Below are positions 8,171-16,701 of a stretch of 64,000 nucleotides of DNA, in pieces. The position numbers and the translations under genes are program-made. The notes beneath the pieces were generated by a model. That model searched no databases and was not told the DNA's origin. It worked only from the letters and a program-made list of their open reading frames with translations. Within the stretch, counting starts at the first letter, position 1; each line of letters starts with the position of its first letter. Source of the stretch: CAIMUS01 sp046347625. GTDB taxonomy: Bacteria > Pseudomonadota > Gammaproteobacteria > Competibacterales > Competibacteraceae. The stretch lies in contig JAXMFU010000003.1 of the NCBI GenBank assembly GCA_046347625.1, forward strand, positions 558,001 to 622,000, in the 5' to 3' direction.

Positions 8171-9367
8171 TCAACTACTTACTGAATTGTGACTAATCGG
8201 ATGGGTTGAATGGGCCTTGACCAAGATGTCCTTTAACACTTGCACTACATAATCCTGATCTTCCTCCGTCATGCTCGGATAAAGTGGCAATACCAGCGTA
8301 CGGCGAGCAGCTTCCTCCGTAAGCGGCAATCGCACTTCACCACAGAATTCCCGATAATAGGGTTGAGTGTGACAGATCAGCGAGTGCCGTGACGATACCC
8401 CGCGCGCCGCGGTTGCCTTAAGAATGTCTTCAACGTTCAGCTTACACGTGGGTGTGAGCCATACCGCATAAGCCTGATAGGAATGCTCGTAGCCCGAGGG
8501 GACATAAGGGGTTTCGACTTCAGGCAGTTCCGCCAGCAAGCGATCGTAGCGTGCCGCCAATTGTTGACGTCGTGTCAGAATAGTCGGCAGTTTCTTCATT
8601 TGCTCGGCCCCGACCGCACCTTGCAAATCCGTCATGCGGAAGTTATAGCCAAGATCGGTGTACTCCTGGAGTATCGTGCCTTTGGCTTGATGCCGCGCAA
8701 AGTCGGACACCGAGGCGCCATGCGAGCGGATATTACGCATGTGTTCGGCCAGATGTTCGTCATTAGTGGTAAGCATCCCACCCTCGCCTGCCGTGACGAT
8801 TTTCCGTCCATGAAAGCTAAAGCCGGTTGGTGCCCCGAGGCTGCCGATCTTTTGACCCTTGTAGCCGCCACCTAAGGCTACGCCGGCATCCTCGAAAACC
8901 AACAGGCCATGCCTACGGGCGACTTTATCGATGGCATCCACATCAGCCGCAAGACCATAGTAATGCACCGCCATGATCGCCTTGGTGCGCGGAGTGACCG
9001 CCGGCTCGATGAATTCCGGATCGAGATTGAACGTCCGCCGGTCGATATCCACCCACACTGGCATTGCGCCGGTATGCCGGATGGCATTGGGGGTCGCCGG
9101 ACAAGTAAATGAGGGTACAATGATCTCATCGCCTGTCCCTATACCCTGTAAACGCATTGCCAGGAACATGGCTGTGGACCACGAGTTTGTGGCAATAGCA
9201 AACCGTGCGCCCGTATAGGCCGCCACAGCTTTCTCGAATTCCGCTACTCTCGGCCCCTGGGTTACCCAGCCGGAACGGATTACCTCCGTCAAAGCGTCGA
9301 TCTCACAGTTATCGAATAGCGGTTGCGTTACCGGGATTTCTCTATGTGCCATCTCTCTGTTCCTCAA
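8171..9367 (-). CDS. DegT/DnrJ/EryC1 sugar aminotransferase
   Basis: This is a PLP-dependent fold-type I enzyme that transfers an amino group to a keto-sugar nucleotide, giving an amino sugar for the polysaccharide. Visible features are the N-terminal PVTQPLFDNCEIDAL, the SGWVTQGPRVAEFE motif, Asp160 in FEDAGVALGG (pyridine nitrogen partner) and the Schiff-base lysine K189 in SFHGRKIVTAGEGGM. The length is normal. The first ATG overlaps the only good ribosome binding site (GAGGA), so the real start is probably the Met at codon 6 (9352). No 4,6-dehydratase is nearby; the keto-sugar must be made elsewhere. The amino sugar could later be N-acylated by the GNAT enzymes of the locus. Confidence 0.88.
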   Translation of the reverse strand: MRNREMAHREIPVTQPLFDNCEIDALTEVIRSGWVTQGPRVAEFEKAVAAYTGARFAIATNSWSTAMFLAMRLQGIGTGDEIIVPSFTCPATPNAIRHTGAMPVWVDIDRRTFNLDPEFIEPAVTPRTKAIMAVHYYGLAADVDAIDKVARRHGLLVFEDAGVALGGGYKGQKIGSLGAPTGFSFHGRKIVTAGEGGMLTTNDEHLAEHMRNIRSHGASVSDFARHQAKGTILQEYTDLGYNFRMTDLQGAVGAEQMKKLPTILTRRQQLAARYDRLLAELPEVETPYVPSGYEHSYQAYAVWLTPTCKLNVEDILKATAARGVSSRHSLICHTQPYYREFCGEVRLPLTEEAARRTLVLPLYPSMTEEDQDYVVQVLKDILVKAHSTHPISHNSVSS

Positions 9368-9465
9368 AAATTTTATGGCTTCACTGTGGTAGTGCGTCCA
9401 AATTCGATTTAAACATCCACTGACTTTTTTAAATAAAAGGCAATCTGGTAGCGCTATTGCGCTAT

Positions 9466-10335
9466 CTATGACACAAGTCTCCTTCCGGCTTCCTGAATCG
9501 CCCGGCGTGGATCGTAAAGAGCGCTGCTGGCAAGCAGTGCAAGTGCGTAAGCCGGGCGTCCCGCCTGGAAAGCGCCTTCAGCCCGCCGGTACGCGATCAC
9601 AGCTCGCCGCTTACGGACAACGGAATTAGGGTAGGGATACCGTGCCAGTGCCTTTTCGAGGGCTCTCTCGGCACCGTCCCAAGTTTTTGGAGAAGATGAG
9701 AGCTGGGTGTCGTGCAGGCGATAGCGATAACCGTAGCCGCCGACGTAAGCAGCCGGATAGCGCTCGAGAATGCGCAGCCAGAGATCCTGGTCTTCGCCAT
9801 GGCCCATCGACGTATCGAACAGGCCGACTTTGTCAAGAACCGCCCGGCGCACGAGAACCCCGGTGGGTGGGAACCATTGATCGAGGAGTAATTCCTCGGC
9901 GCTCAGAAGCCCCGGCAGGTGATTGCGCGCTCGGTCCCCAACATCATGCCCACCGTCGATAAATTGCCTGCCGTTGTCCACTGCGAATGCCAGCCGCGGA
10001 TCGGCCTCGAGCGCCTTGATAAGGCGCTCGAGATGGCCTGGCAGCCATATATCGTCGCAATCGAGAAAGGCGATGAACTCGCCCTGAGTCACATTCACAA
10101 CGAGGTTGCGAGTCGCAGAAATTCCACGGTTTGTGCCGCCGGGGTGGCGGACGACCCGCACGGCCGGGGCAAAAGACTTCGCGATGGCGGTGCTCCCATC
10201 AGTCGACCCATCATCGCCAACGACAATATCGAGAGAGCCGGCCACCTTCTGCATAAGTATGCTCTCAAGCGCCTCGCCCAGGAAACGCTCGCCGTCGAAG
10301 CAGGGTACGACGACCGTAATACTACGATAAGTCAA
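9466..10335 (-). CDS. GT2 family glycosyltransferase
   Basis: This is a cytosolic GT-A enzyme transferring a sugar to a lipid-linked acceptor. It has VVVPCFDGERFLGEAL at the N-terminus, the nucleotide-binding DDGSTDG (41-47) and the metal-binding FLDCDDIW (90-97). A plausible catalytic base lies in the HGEDQDLWLRI segment. The C-terminal 60 residues are helical and rich in Arg and Ala. GC content is high here, unlike the next glycosyltransferases upstream. Donor and acceptor are unknown. A 23-bp gap separates it from the preceding gene, so the two are probably co-transcribed. Confidence 0.85.
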   Translation of the reverse strand: MTYRSITVVVPCFDGERFLGEALESILMQKVAGSLDIVVGDDGSTDGSTAIAKSFAPAVRVVRHPGGTNRGISATRNLVVNVTQGEFIAFLDCDDIWLPGHLERLIKALEADPRLAFAVDNGRQFIDGGHDVGDRARNHLPGLLSAEELLLDQWFPPTGVLVRRAVLDKVGLFDTSMGHGEDQDLWLRILERYPAAYVGGYGYRYRLHDTQLSSSPKTWDGAERALEKALARYPYPNSVVRKRRAVIAYRRAEGAFQAGRPAYALALLASSALYDPRRAIQEAGRRLVS

Positions 10336-10358
10336 GAGGCTAATCTCCTTATTGCTTA

Positions 10359-11426
10359 TTAGCGATGACCACCACGCTGGGATGTTACCTCATCAGATGA
10401 TGTCGCATGGTATTTGAAGCGCTGGTCCCATGGCGTAACAGACCAACCAAGAAGACTTGCAAGACGAATACTAAAAGCCGCTGCAACCTTCTTGTACAGA
10501 TCTGGAATTCGCGCCAACCGGGCAATAGGCGGCCAGTAGCGTAGACTGGGCTGGAGATCGATGGCGAAACGGAGCAGCTTGCGACCACTATTGCCTTTAC
10601 CACGACATATCAACCCAATGGCGGTCCAGAATGCATCCTCGGCCATGTTGCGATTAGCCTGTGCCTGTAACTGCCGAGCATTAGGTAGACGATCGGCATA
10701 CTCCGCAAAAAAAGCATCGAATGCCGCCTTACGCTGCTGAAAATCAGGCCATCTTTCGGTGAAATAGGCGGAGGACATATTGGTTGTATGCAATCTATAA
10801 TACACCTGCACTGCATTGATGTGAGCAACCGCGCCATGCATAGCAAAGCGTAGAACGATATTGCAATCTCCAGAATGGAACAGATGAGGAAGATAATTGC
10901 CAACCATTTTTTGAACAGGCGTTCTTACAATCATAGTAACTGCATGAACAATATTATATGCATGTTCGCAAAATGAATGGATCAGATCCAAACCTTCGCT
11001 CCGGGACCAGGTATAATCACATTGTTCACCCAGATTTGGAACCGGCAAGCTGTCATCCCAATCAATCCAATCGCCGTGCACCATTACAATCTCGGGGTGT
11101 GCATCCAGAATCGCTACCGCTCGTTCAAGTGCGCCTGGAGTCATAATATCATCAGCGGAGAAAATCATCAGATAATCTGCAGTGGCCCAGCGGATCCCTT
11201 CATTGTAGCGCTCAATCGTACCTCGGTTTTCCACGTGAGAAACAACACTGATCCGTGAATCCACCTGCGCAAGCGTTTTTGCTACCGTGAGCGTATCATC
11301 TGATGAACCATCATCAATAATAAGTATTCTTAAGTCCTTAATAGACTGTATAAGAATGCTGGTAACACTGGTCGCCAAAAAATTTCCATAGTTGTAGCAA
11401 GGAATAATTATATCAATCTTTGCCAT
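10359..11426 (-). CDS. GT2 family glycosyltransferase
   Basis: The N-terminus (KIDIIIPCYNYGNFL), the IIDDGSSDDT loop and the IFSADDIMTPGAL metal motif identify a GT-A inverting glycosyltransferase. The C-terminal third is helical. I chose the internal ATG, nine codons after the first possible start, because GGAG lies eight bases before it and homologous enzymes begin right before the first beta strand. The longer version would start inside an inverted repeat (11441-11463). Sugar specificity is unknown. The gene is followed closely by another GT2, which fits successive additions to one repeat unit. Confidence 0.82.
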   Translation of the reverse strand: MAKIDIIIPCYNYGNFLATSVTSILIQSIKDLRILIIDDGSSDDTLTVAKTLAQVDSRISVVSHVENRGTIERYNEGIRWATADYLMIFSADDIMTPGALERAVAILDAHPEIVMVHGDWIDWDDSLPVPNLGEQCDYTWSRSEGLDLIHSFCEHAYNIVHAVTMIVRTPVQKMVGNYLPHLFHSGDCNIVLRFAMHGAVAHINAVQVYYRLHTTNMSSAYFTERWPDFQQRKAAFDAFFAEYADRLPNARQLQAQANRNMAEDAFWTAIGLICRGKGNSGRKLLRFAIDLQPSLRYWPPIARLARIPDLYKKVAAAFSIRLASLLGWSVTPWDQRFKYHATSSDEVTSQRGGHR

Positions 11427-11440
11427 AGCTTTCTCCATAA

Positions 11441-11574
11441 GTTTAATAGACATTATCGGAAACTAAAATAAATTAATTAGATTTCATCAAAAGTTGTGTT
11501 AAATTATTGAAAATAAAGGTTTTATTTTCAATTTTATTAAATTCTGCCATTGTTTCCGATAATGTCTAATAAAC
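11441..11574. repeat. 23-bp inverted repeat pair around AT-rich hairpin
   Basis: The arms at 11441-11463 and 11552-11574 match over 23 bp with one mismatch (core GTTTCCGATAATGTCT in the right arm). They enclose 88 bp of AT-rich sequence with its own 12-bp hairpin. No gene is inside. The pair could be a very small non-autonomous element, a scar of an insertion, or a regulatory structure in front of the glycosyltransferase to the left. I see no flanking target duplication. Confidence 0.6.
11506..11532. terminator. AT-rich bidirectional hairpin
   Basis: ATTGAAAATAAA (11506-11517) and TTTATTTTCAAT (11521-11532) form a perfect 12-bp stem with loop GGT, downstream of the minus-strand GT4 gene. The stem is almost all A-T, so it would be weak. 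T-rich sequence flanks both sides. Confidence 0.35.
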
Positions 11575-11617
11575 AAGTCAGCGATTTGAACTTCATTTTA
11601 TATTCTTCTTTAATAAT

Positions 11618-12724
11618 CTAAGAGGTAACCTCTTCAATTAACATACTATACTTTTTTGCAGCTTCCTGAATTCCGAAAAACTTCGCTCTTTCTATCAATC
11701 GTGCTTTATCAGAATTACTATCAAGCACTTCTTTAATAGTAAATGCTATTTCAACTGCTGTCGGATTATTAACAATAATTCCATATTCTCCATTTTGCAG
11801 TATCTCTCTGACACCAAAACAATCTGTCGCTACTACTGGAGTACCACATGCCAAGGCTTCAATCAAAACAGTCGGTAAAGTTTCATAAATAGAGCTAAGA
11901 ACAAATACTGACGCTCGGGTCATGTAAGAATAAGGGTTTTCCTTGAAACCCGGCATTAAAAAATCTTTTTCAATACCCAGGTTTTTGGCTAAATCTTTAA
12001 GAGAACCATAATCTTCCCCATTACCCAATATGACTAATCGACAATTATATTTAGCTCTTAATTTAGCAAAAGCTTCTACTAGAAGATGAAAATTTTTTTG
12101 TTTAGTAAGTCTACCGACCCCTAATATTATAGGATTAATGATAGGTTCTTTAAACCAATCAATTTCTGGAGTTTCCTGCGCCATTTCAAGCAATTCATTA
12201 GAAACCACAGGATTATAAATTATTTTAATTTTCTTTTTATTTATCCACTTATATCTTTTGGTAAAATCTTTTGCAGAATCCTCACAATTGACAACGATAT
12301 TTTTTACAAACTTATAAAATAAGGGATAGAGTTTGTAAGCAATTTTAGGCTCTATTTTGTGAGTCTCTCTTTCATCAATGCTGACCGGCATATGTTCTGT
12401 AGGTATGACATTTGTTTTGAAACCGGCAATGATATTGGCGGAGATACCTATGATGTTCAAAGTTGGAAGTGCTGTGAAAAGAACAGTAGGTCTCTCTCTA
12501 CGAAGATATTGAGCCAGCCGATAAATACATTCAATGGCTCTGAATTTTTGAAAATCGATAATTCTGATATCTTCTCGAACTTTATTTAGAAATTCACCAG
12601 ATTTATTTACCAAAACAAGATCGACCAAATAGCCCATCTCACTAAGCTCGTTAGCTAATGACAGGTTTACTCTCTCGGTACCACCACCGCTTAGGCTATA
12701 AAGAAAAAAAGCTACCTTTTTCAT
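11618..12724 (-). CDS. GT4 family glycosyltransferase (AT-rich gene)
   Basis: This is a retaining GT-B glycosyltransferase. The N-terminal Rossmann domain opens KKVAFFLYSLSGGGTERVNL, where GGGTER is a hallmark of WaaG/PimA-type enzymes. The C-terminal domain has GVGRLTKQKNF and the YETLPTVLIEALACGTP motif that binds the nucleotide sugar. The start is the Met at codon 8 of the open frame, with GTGAGG just before it. Codon use is strongly AT-biased (AAA, ATT and TTA dominate), unlike the flanking GC-rich genes, so this block was probably acquired from a low-GC donor. The transferred sugar is unknown. Confidence 0.87.
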   Translation of the reverse strand: MKKVAFFLYSLSGGGTERVNLSLANELSEMGYLVDLVLVNKSGEFLNKVREDIRIIDFQKFRAIECIYRLAQYLRRERPTVLFTALPTLNIIGISANIIAGFKTNVIPTEHMPVSIDERETHKIEPKIAYKLYPLFYKFVKNIVVNCEDSAKDFTKRYKWINKKKIKIIYNPVVSNELLEMAQETPEIDWFKEPIINPIILGVGRLTKQKNFHLLVEAFAKLRAKYNCRLVILGNGEDYGSLKDLAKNLGIEKDFLMPGFKENPYSYMTRASVFVLSSIYETLPTVLIEALACGTPVVATDCFGVREILQNGEYGIIVNNPTAVEIAFTIKEVLDSNSDKARLIERAKFFGIQEAAKKYSMLIEEVTS

Positions 12725-12783
12725 CTTTTCCTCACCTTTTATCAATCGAGTTATTCATTTTCAAAAAAATAAATCCTCCCGAA

Positions 12784-13917
12784 TCAAACCTCGAGGTATT
12801 TAAGCATCAACTTTTCCAGCTCTACAGCCCGCTCCCTGACATTGAAACGGGTTGCAGCTTCTATAGCAAAATTCTCTGCCTTTGCTTTTGATGGATTTTC
12901 CATCTCTTCAATCAATGCTTCAGCGAGTGCACTACTATCCCTTACCGGTATAACGGTTGCAGGAGTATCCTTAAGCACCTCTCTAAGCCCTACACAATCG
13001 GTACCAATGAGTGGAACGCCAGCAATCATTGCTTCCATAGCTAAAAGCCCGCAAGCCTCCCAAAGTGAAGGCATGGCAACAACATCAAGCCCTTTCAACG
13101 TTGGAGCAACATCGGCAACAAATGGTAAGAATAAGAATGATTCTGTAAGACCCCTGCTAGCTATATCATTCTTTTCTTCCCTGATAAAACCACCTTCATC
13201 AAAACATAGAACCAGAGGCCGTCTGGAAAGATTTTCTTTTTTCTTTATTCGTTCTATTGCCTCTACTAGATAACGGAATCCTTTTTGAGACATAAATCTT
13301 CCCAAAAAACCTATTAAGAACCAATCTTCAGACAATCCCAGCTCTTTCCTAAAATTTCGCTCAGGTGCATTTAGGAACTGTTTGGACTCGACCCCGTTTT
13401 GTATTACGCTAAATTTGCTCTCGAAAAACTTTAATATCGTAAGATAGCTCTGCAAGTTCTCTTTAGCATCACTGGAAACACAATGAATATTATTTACCAT
13501 AAAGAGGGCTAGACTAAGGCCCATTTTCTTAATAAAACCTACAAACCCGGTGAATTGTTTTTCGGTAAAAACATCATGGCAAGTGGTAATATGAGGTACT
13601 TGCCTTAATATTGATCCTAGGGCTGAACATACGCCTGAGGTAAAACCATGAGAATGTACAAGATCAAAAGTCTCATTTTGTATGACTTTTGTTATCGTTT
13701 GAAAAAATTTTTTATTACTTATATCGTTCGCAGTTAAAATATATCTAAAATCAAGGGCTCTAAGGTCCTTTAACAGTGCATTAGTTTCCAATACTTCTGG
13801 AGCTATTAATGTAAAACGATATTTTTCAGGATCAAAATTCCGATAAACATATCGAAAAAAAGTCCTGATACCTCCAACCGGATGCCGTACTACCAGCAAA
13901 ATTCTATATTTTTGCAT
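12784..13917 (-). CDS. GT4 family glycosyltransferase
   Basis: The GT-B fold is shown by LLVVRHPVGGIRTFFRYV at the N-terminus, the linker IQNGVES, the C-domain strand GFLGRFMSQKGFRYLVEA and the donor site SLWEACGLLAMEAMIAG. The length (377 residues) is usual. It lies three bases after the O-antigen-ligase-like gene, so the two are almost certainly co-transcribed. Base composition is AT-rich, as in both neighbours. It probably adds one sugar of the repeat unit in the cytosol; the specific sugar cannot be told. Confidence 0.86.
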   Translation of the reverse strand: MQKYRILLVVRHPVGGIRTFFRYVYRNFDPEKYRFTLIAPEVLETNALLKDLRALDFRYILTANDISNKKFFQTITKVIQNETFDLVHSHGFTSGVCSALGSILRQVPHITTCHDVFTEKQFTGFVGFIKKMGLSLALFMVNNIHCVSSDAKENLQSYLTILKFFESKFSVIQNGVESKQFLNAPERNFRKELGLSEDWFLIGFLGRFMSQKGFRYLVEAIERIKKKENLSRRPLVLCFDEGGFIREEKNDIASRGLTESFLFLPFVADVAPTLKGLDVVAMPSLWEACGLLAMEAMIAGVPLIGTDCVGLREVLKDTPATVIPVRDSSALAEALIEEMENPSKAKAENFAIEAATRFNVRERAVELEKLMLKYLEV

Positions 13918-13920
13918 TTC

Positions 13921-15237
13921 TTAATTACCTACAGGCTGCACTTTGATTCTACGAGAGCGTCTCCTTTTATAAGTATGGTTTCGCTGCCATACCGGTTGGT
14001 CCTGTGAACTTTCTAGTACAGCCAACCGCCGGACCACTATCGAAAAGCCGGCAAAAAGATACCACTCATAGCTATTTAGACCAAAGCTTGCAAAGCTGAA
14101 AGCTAAATTCATTGCCAGCCAGACCTGCATTGCATTATTAAATTTTTGCAAGAATAGGCTCATATTTTGCTTATTATCAGCCTTTTGGATTTGGGAAAAT
14201 CCTATAAAAATAGACTTAATAAATAGGGCAAATATAATCAATCCCATCAAACCTAACTCTTGGAATACTTCTGCATATAAATTATGCGCAGGTTGGTCGT
14301 TACCTCCAAAGTTTGCGTTGACTTCTCGCGATGTCCCAAGGCCATGTCCAAAAATCGGTCTGCGAAAGCCAATCGCAAAATTGTTTATTACTCCAGACCA
14401 TCTTCCCTCGGCAGTGACTTCATTTTTCGGTCCTGCACCTACTATCGATAGATATCTGTCCTGCATATCCGAGCTTAAAAAAGGAAAACTTAAAATCAAT
14501 AACAATATACCAGAAATGCATATAAGCAAGCGTTTCTTAGATTTAGCTATAATTCCAAGAAAGATGATAATAATTCCAATAAATCCCGACCTTGATCCAG
14601 TTAACATGAGGGTATACAGTGCTAAACTGATTAAGATGGTGGAAATTAACCAGTTTTTCCAGGAAAGCCTTGCCGTAAAGTAAAGAAAAGGCAAGACAGT
14701 ACAGATTACAAATGCAAGCCCGTTTGGATTAATGACATCCGAAGGAGCACCAGCCAATCTATACATTGTCTCCCAATCAGCCATTGAAGCCATATCACCC
14801 CAATAGTCTTCCGTAATATGTAGATACAGGGGTTCTAAAAATCGCCAGGTTTGGCAGGCTAAAAAGACAAAAGTGAGTGATTTCAGATCTTTTTCCGATC
14901 CGATAAATGTAATAGTAAAGTAATAAAAGGCACTAACTTTAATCCAGTTTTCTATCCCACTATTGATTACGCTACCAGGCCACTCGACAAATGGAATCGA
15001 GCATATCACATAGATAATCAAAACTTTAAGCCACTTATCTGTATCTGTCTTTGCTTGAATATTATTTCTATGATCCATAACTCTTAGAAAAGCCAAAATA
15101 CTCAGTATAATTATCAGTATAAAATCTATCCGAATAGCTCCTAGAAGTGGTATCCGCGTCCCAAGATGCAGAAACCAGCTGATAACAAATAAACAATATA
15201 AGCAGAGGCTAAAATTATTAATCATTATTAAAAGCAC
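13921..15237 (-). CDS. O-antigen ligase/polymerase-like membrane protein
   Basis: This is a polytopic membrane protein of the Wzy/WaaL (O-antigen ligase) superfamily, with about eleven hydrophobic segments. The conserved region GSRSGFIGI precedes a long periplasmic loop containing GHGLGTSREVN and HNLYAEVFQELGLMG. Its His is the residue implicated in catalysis in WaaL-type enzymes. It would polymerise or ligate lipid-linked repeat units in the periplasm. The open frame starts with a GTG one base after AGGA, which is too close; the ATG four codons later (15225) has 12-nt spacing and is an alternative. The C-terminal 20 residues are strongly basic (KRRRSRRIK). It is the only polymerase candidate in the locus. 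Confidence 0.8.
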   Translation of the reverse strand: MLLIMINNFSLCLYCLFVISWFLHLGTRIPLLGAIRIDFILIIILSILAFLRVMDHRNNIQAKTDTDKWLKVLIIYVICSIPFVEWPGSVINSGIENWIKVSAFYYFTITFIGSEKDLKSLTFVFLACQTWRFLEPLYLHITEDYWGDMASMADWETMYRLAGAPSDVINPNGLAFVICTVLPFLYFTARLSWKNWLISTILISLALYTLMLTGSRSGFIGIIIIFLGIIAKSKKRLLICISGILLLILSFPFLSSDMQDRYLSIVGAGPKNEVTAEGRWSGVINNFAIGFRRPIFGHGLGTSREVNANFGGNDQPAHNLYAEVFQELGLMGLIIFALFIKSIFIGFSQIQKADNKQNMSLFLQKFNNAMQVWLAMNLAFSFASFGLNSYEWYLFAGFSIVVRRLAVLESSQDQPVWQRNHTYKRRRSRRIKVQPVGN

Positions 15238-15316
15238 TTCCTACCAGGTTTTGCGAGTAAGTTTGCAAGCTTCAGTCTGGTAAATCGAACGACTGAAATT
15301 TACAGTCACTATCGGG

Positions 15317-15337
15317 CTTAGGATCAGAGATCCTGAG
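15317..15337. promoter_or_regulatory. Interrupted palindrome in divergent intergenic region
   Basis: CTTAGGATC (15317-15325) and GATCCTGAG (15329-15337) form a 9-bp inverted repeat with one mismatch and a 3-nt spacer. It lies between two divergent genes and just upstream of a TATAGATTACAAT stretch that could hold a -10 box for the plus-strand glycosyltransferase. It is a plausible operator, but no regulator is known. Confidence 0.3.
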
Positions 15338-15408
15338 CATAGGAACTCGATATAGATTACAATAAGTTGCCAATATAATTCAGCGAAGACTCTGAGGAGC
15401 TATGATCC

Positions 15409-16635
15409 ATGAAAGCCAACCAGGGGCCATTAGGCCCGGATATGTCCCTCGATCCTGGGCAGGACGCAGGGCAGCCATTTAATAAAGGCATCGATCCGTC
15501 TGAGAAAACCGGTCCTGCCACATCTTTGCAAACTGTTGCCATCTGTTCCGTCGGTGAGTTATTCGGTGGCGTTGAACGCCATATTCTCGGACTCCTGAGC
15601 GGCCTTAGAACACAGGGAATAACCATCCTGTTACTTCTATTCCACGACGGCGAGTTGGCCGCTCAGGCGCGCGAGCAGGGAATCGAACCGATTATCCTGC
15701 TCAATCGTAATCGATCTCTGCTGACAACTTCCCGTCAATTGGCCGGGATCCTTAAGCAGCAACAGATTCGGATCGTGCACGTCCATGGCTACAAGGCGAC
15801 CGTCTTCTGTGCGCTGGCTCGCTACTGGTACGCATTCACCATCGTGAAGACCGAGCATGGCTTACCTGAACCTATGTCAGGCAAACCTTTGCAAGTGCTA
15901 CGGGACCGCAGCTACCATTTCCTCGACAGCCTGGCTACACGGTTGGCCGGTGCGACGGTATGCTATGTTACCGAGGAGCTTCGCACCCACTACCGCCGTG
16001 CGCATGCAGGTCTGCATGGTAGAGTTATCCCTAACGGCGTAGCCAACATCGACCGGCTTCAATTGCAACATCCGCCAGAATTAGGTGAAGACTGGTTTAA
16101 CCTGACTATTGTCGGCCGTCTCGATAGAGTAAAAGGACATCATCTGGCTATCGAGGCTCTTGCCGCTCCCGGCTTACCGCCAGAGGCACACCTGCATATT
16201 GTTGGAACAGGCCCGTGCGAGGCAGAGCTACGAACGCTGGCTGAGACCCGTGATATTGCACACCGCGTCCATTTCTTGGGTTTTCGCCGGGATGTCTATG
16301 GTTTCATAGCGCACTGCCATGCTTTGCTCATGCCCTCCCTGCATGAAGGGCTGCCGTACACGCTGCTCGAGGCCATGGCGCTTGGCACGCCTATCATTGC
16401 GTCCCGTGTCGGGGGGCTCGCCGAGGTGTTGCAAGATGGAGTGACAGCATTGCTGGTTCCGACGGGAGATACTGCGGCTCTTGCGCAGGCGATTATCCGC
16501 TTACAGAGTGATCTCGAGCTGCGTCGTTGCCTGGGTGAGCAGGCTCGGCGCCTGCAACAGGCCCGGTACTCACTGGAGGCGATGACGGCGCGTTACCTGG
16601 CAGTCTATCAAGAACTACTACTCAGTGGTGGCTGA
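15409..16635 (+). CDS. GT4 family glycosyltransferase, plus strand
   Basis: This is the only plus-strand gene inside the polysaccharide locus. It is a GT-B enzyme with GELFGGVERHILGLL near residue 50, a linker RVIPNGVANIDR, the C-domain strand IVGRLDRVKGHHLAIEAL and the donor-binding SLHEGLPYTLLEAMALG. The first 40 residues are an unusual hydrophilic Pro/Gly-rich extension; they may be disordered, or the real start may be later. GAGGAG nine bases before the ATG supports the long form. Composition is GC-rich, in contrast to the AT-rich genes on either side, so the locus is a mosaic here. The minus-strand transcription unit must read through it in antisense or restart after it. Confidence 0.86.
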   Translation: MKANQGPLGPDMSLDPGQDAGQPFNKGIDPSEKTGPATSLQTVAICSVGELFGGVERHILGLLSGLRTQGITILLLLFHDGELAAQAREQGIEPIILLNRNRSLLTTSRQLAGILKQQQIRIVHVHGYKATVFCALARYWYAFTIVKTEHGLPEPMSGKPLQVLRDRSYHFLDSLATRLAGATVCYVTEELRTHYRRAHAGLHGRVIPNGVANIDRLQLQHPPELGEDWFNLTIVGRLDRVKGHHLAIEALAAPGLPPEAHLHIVGTGPCEAELRTLAETRDIAHRVHFLGFRRDVYGFIAHCHALLMPSLHEGLPYTLLEAMALGTPIIASRVGGLAEVLQDGVTALLVPTGDTAALAQAIIRLQSDLELRRCLGEQARRLQQARYSLEAMTARYLAVYQELLLSGG

Positions 16636-16701
16636 TAGTCTGATTCATGGGCCCGGCTTACAGGAGGACTTACCCGCATTCATGGGAGACGTTGCGGTAA
16701 A

